From Ecdyonurus torrentis (taxonomy: Eukaryota > Arthropoda > Insecta > Ephemeroptera > Heptageniidae), in contig OX439132.1 in the NCBI GenBank assembly GCA_949318235.1, positions 17,243,843 to 17,307,842 on the forward strand: a stretch of DNA of 64,000 nt, read 5' to 3'. The position numbers and the translations under genes are program-made. Position 1 is the first letter of the stretch. Each line of letters starts with the position of its first letter. This document shows, piece after piece, positions 1 to 64,000 of the stretch. A model generated the notes under the pieces. The model had not been told where the DNA came from, did no database searches, and saw only the letters and a list, made by a program, of their open reading frames with translations.

Positions 1-443
1 GCAATTTTAAAAACACTTTGCCTACACATTACGATGTAATACCCTCACCTAAAAGCAATTACAAAACTTCCTGTGTACTAACGGTTTTAAAACAATTAAC
101 GAAGAATTTTATTTTAATTTTTTAAAATATTAAGCATACCAAAGAAAAAAAAATTCAATTCACACTTGAAAAAAAAAGTTAATTTTTTGTTTGTAAATTT
201 GAAATAAGATTAATGTATCTAAATTACTACACAGTTGAACATCAGAATTATATATATTTTTACTCAGTTATACACTCTAAAAATATTTACAGGATTGTTA
301 AGAAAATTTTAATTTATTTGCGAGTGAGATAAATAAGTATAAGCATTGGCATTTTTCCAATATATATATATATTTTTAAATGAGCCAATTTTTATTATAC
401 TTTTGAGCTAACTTTGCAATAATTGAAAAAAAACAAATCAAAC

Positions 444-488
<45 letters not shown>

Positions 489-675
489 CATTTAAACATT
501 TACCACTCTTATAACTTAATAAATTAAATAATATACAGTACATTCTATTTTATATGACAAGAAAATTTTACTTTTTTAAATCATTATTTTATGTAAATTG
601 AAAGATCTTAAAGAAATATGAAATTAAAATAATGTATAATACAATATATATAGCATAACTATAAAAAAGAAAATA

Positions 676-723
<48 letters not shown>

Positions 724-3123
724 AGAGAGAGGGGGGGGGGGGTAGTAAAATATTGCTGTATAATACGGCGAAATACTGCCCAGTTATTTCACATTGCTTG
801 TCAATAATAATAATTAACTGCTTTTATTAGGTGAAATCTATACGGAACTGGTTAACAGTGCACATTCACTTACAATTTTAAAATAACATAAGTGAATTTT
901 AGTCTTGTTAATTTCTTAAATATAATTCATATCGATAATTTTAATATAACAGTTTATTGAATAAATGTAATTAAACATTATTTTTGTCACGGTGGTGACA
1001 ACACTAACATAATTGATCTGGAAAACGTTAGGTGAACCCTAATTTTCTATTCTTTATCATTTACAATGATTTCATCCTTACAACAATTTATGAAAATACC
1101 TCTGCTAATAGAACCGAGAAATTTAAATGACGCATACCTTACACTTTTAAATATTTTAAGATAATACAAAAATGTCCAAAAAAAGTTAACTATAAAAAGC
1201 ATTATTTAACATTCTGCGATGTACGGAAAATTTTATTGTCAAACTTTCAAAAGATAAAACTTTTGCAGTATAATTTACGTTTCTATGCGGTATTTATTAA
1301 CAATATATTCTGCATACGGAAAGTTGCTTCAGTGATTCTGCTGATTAAAGTAAAATTGTTGTATTTTTTTTTCAGTGTAGGCTTTTAATATAGTAAACTT
1401 AATACACTGAAATATTTTTCATGAATAAATTTAGAATTACATTCATCATCTCTATATATACAAAAGTTAATGTAAAATAGATTATTTCTTTTTTATTTAA
1501 ATTTAATGCATTATTATAATGAAAAAGTATATCTATATATAATATTTTTTTGTTATACTTGAATATAATAAATAAGAATATTACGTGCATGCTGATTAGG
1601 GTTGTACTTTTTTTTTTCTTTTTTTTTTTTTTTTTGTAGTAAGTGAATTTGCATTATTATTATCTTGTTATTGTGATGGGATAAAGCAAATCATCTAGTT
1701 CACACACGCGATTGAAAATTGCCAGACAAATAATCGATACAATGTGAATTAAAATTTTGTTGGTTGATTTTTATGTATTGACTGTTCTTATTGTTTAGGC
1801 TGATAGACATTGAAAATATTCAAGTTTAAAAAAAAATATATATTTATAGCTTTACTATAATATTATTACTCAGGATGACATTAAGGAACAACGTAATTTT
1901 TTTTTCGGGATGCAGATAATAAAAGTACTTTTGAATTTGAAATATATGTATGAGAAAATTATGAACGTATAACCTCCTTAAAAAGATATTAATTTTTAAC
2001 GTTTACTACTACACGATGGCTGAAAAAATTTTATGTTAATTTAAAAATAGATGAAACTATATAGATACATACTTGGATGTTCAAATTTGAACTTATATTT
2101 TCTTTATTTTTTTAAAAATTGTTTAGTTTGATTAATTGTTTTATTTCATTTAATATTAGTAGAGCTATTCAGTACTTACAGTTTTTGTTTTTCGGAACCT
2201 TTTCTGATTATTGAAACTTTTGTTTTCATTAATTTTGATTACTGTACATAAATTGCAAATATTTGTACAATTTTTGACTCGCTGTTGCTATTTGAAATAC
2301 TTGATTGAAAAAAAAAGCTGATGTCTTAATTAAAAATTAACCATTCTTATGCCTAAATTGACACAAATAAAATATAAAAAAATGTTATTAAAATATAATT
2401 AGCATCAGTTACAGAATGAAAATTTTTGAAACTTGATTCATTTTTTTTTTTTTTTTTTAATATCAAAGCTATGGTCAAACTTTTTTCTGTCCATATAAAA
2501 AGAGAAAAAATAAAAAGTTGTTTTTTCTCTCTTTTGTTTTGTTGTTGTTATGAAAAGTTTTATAGTGTTAGGCTGTCTTTCTAAATTTGATATGTGGTGA
2601 GTACATTGAATAATCTTTTTTTTTTTTTTTGAAAAAAGTGTGACTTTGGAGTCTCATAGTCTGACATATATAGGAAAAACACAAAGAGAACAACAAAGTT
2701 ATTGTCTTCCATGTTGTCACACATACTAAAATGTGCTACTGACAGTTTCGATACACAATTTAATTATAAATTGTTTCATAGTGTACCAAACTTTATTCAT
2801 TTAGTTTGGGGTTTTTCTTTATCCTTCTATTTTTTTTTTAAAACAAATTGTATTTACGTGTGTATGTGATTGACAGGAAAACGTCATGATTTATCTTTCT
2901 TCCTTTGTTGTGGTGTGTTTTATATACTGTATAATATGACAATAAAATTGCGAAATAATGTTTGATTAACAGGATGTTCATGTTTCTACAATTATAATAG
3001 GAAGTAGATATCAATAGCAGTTTAAATTTTAATAATTTTATTGAATGGTGGTTTCATTTTGTTGAAATTTTTATGTATACTGTAATAGTGGTTTGATTTA
3101 TTTATGTATTACTGTTTTTTCAG
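1..3123 (+). other. Intron upstream of the first visible Pde11 exon (partial)
   Basis: AT-rich sequence with no coding potential that I can support. It contains an imperfect (GA)n array at 447-488, a 44-base A run at 679-722 followed by a G run at 731-742, and many short T runs. It ends in a pyrimidine-rich tract and the acceptor ttttttcag before the exon at 3124. The inference that it is an intron rests on that acceptor. Confidence 0.6.

Positions 3124-64000
<60,877 letters not shown>

Overview
The window is arthropod nuclear DNA, most likely from an insect. The order cannot be fixed from sequence alone. It is very AT-rich, crowded with (TA)n, (GA/CT)n and homopolymer arrays, and carries spliceosomal introns with GT-AG borders (one exception). 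The one gene recognised encodes a dual-specificity cyclic-nucleotide phosphodiesterase of the PDE11 family (insect Pde11) on the + strand. The gene starts before or inside the window and runs off the right edge within the catalytic domain.

Layout: 1-3123 is intron upstream of a small GC-rich coding exon (3124-3204). That exon joins, across about 45.9 kb, to the first shared exon at 49156-49390. Inside the giant intron is a second, CpG-rich promoter-like island with its own first exon and start codon (22850-23403), in the same splice phase. A weaker TATA/initiator promoter candidate lies at 10718-10871. The rest of the intron has no convincing gene. It holds microsatellites, short palindromic repeat elements and a few less AT-rich islands.

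From 49156 to 64000 fifteen exons can be joined with every splice phase consistent. They give 756 codons from the ATG at 49215: a short N-terminal helix-like motif, a low-complexity linker with a candidate PKA/PKG site, GAF-A, GAF-B, and the first half of the HD-type catalytic domain, including the YHN, WRHAFN and HDLDHRG metal-site motifs. PDE11 enzymes hydrolyse cAMP and cGMP, and their tandem GAF domains sense cyclic nucleotide. The terminal part of the catalytic domain lies beyond the window.

Notable points: two alternative 5' exons sharing one splice phase; a GC-AG intron within the gene; 111 consecutive codons with A or T in third position in one exon while others are GC-rich; nine perfect TGACGTCA (CRE) palindromes; at least three families of short MITE-like elements shared between the giant intron and the small introns, plus single fold-back and TIR-bounded elements; a 32-bp perfect palindrome.
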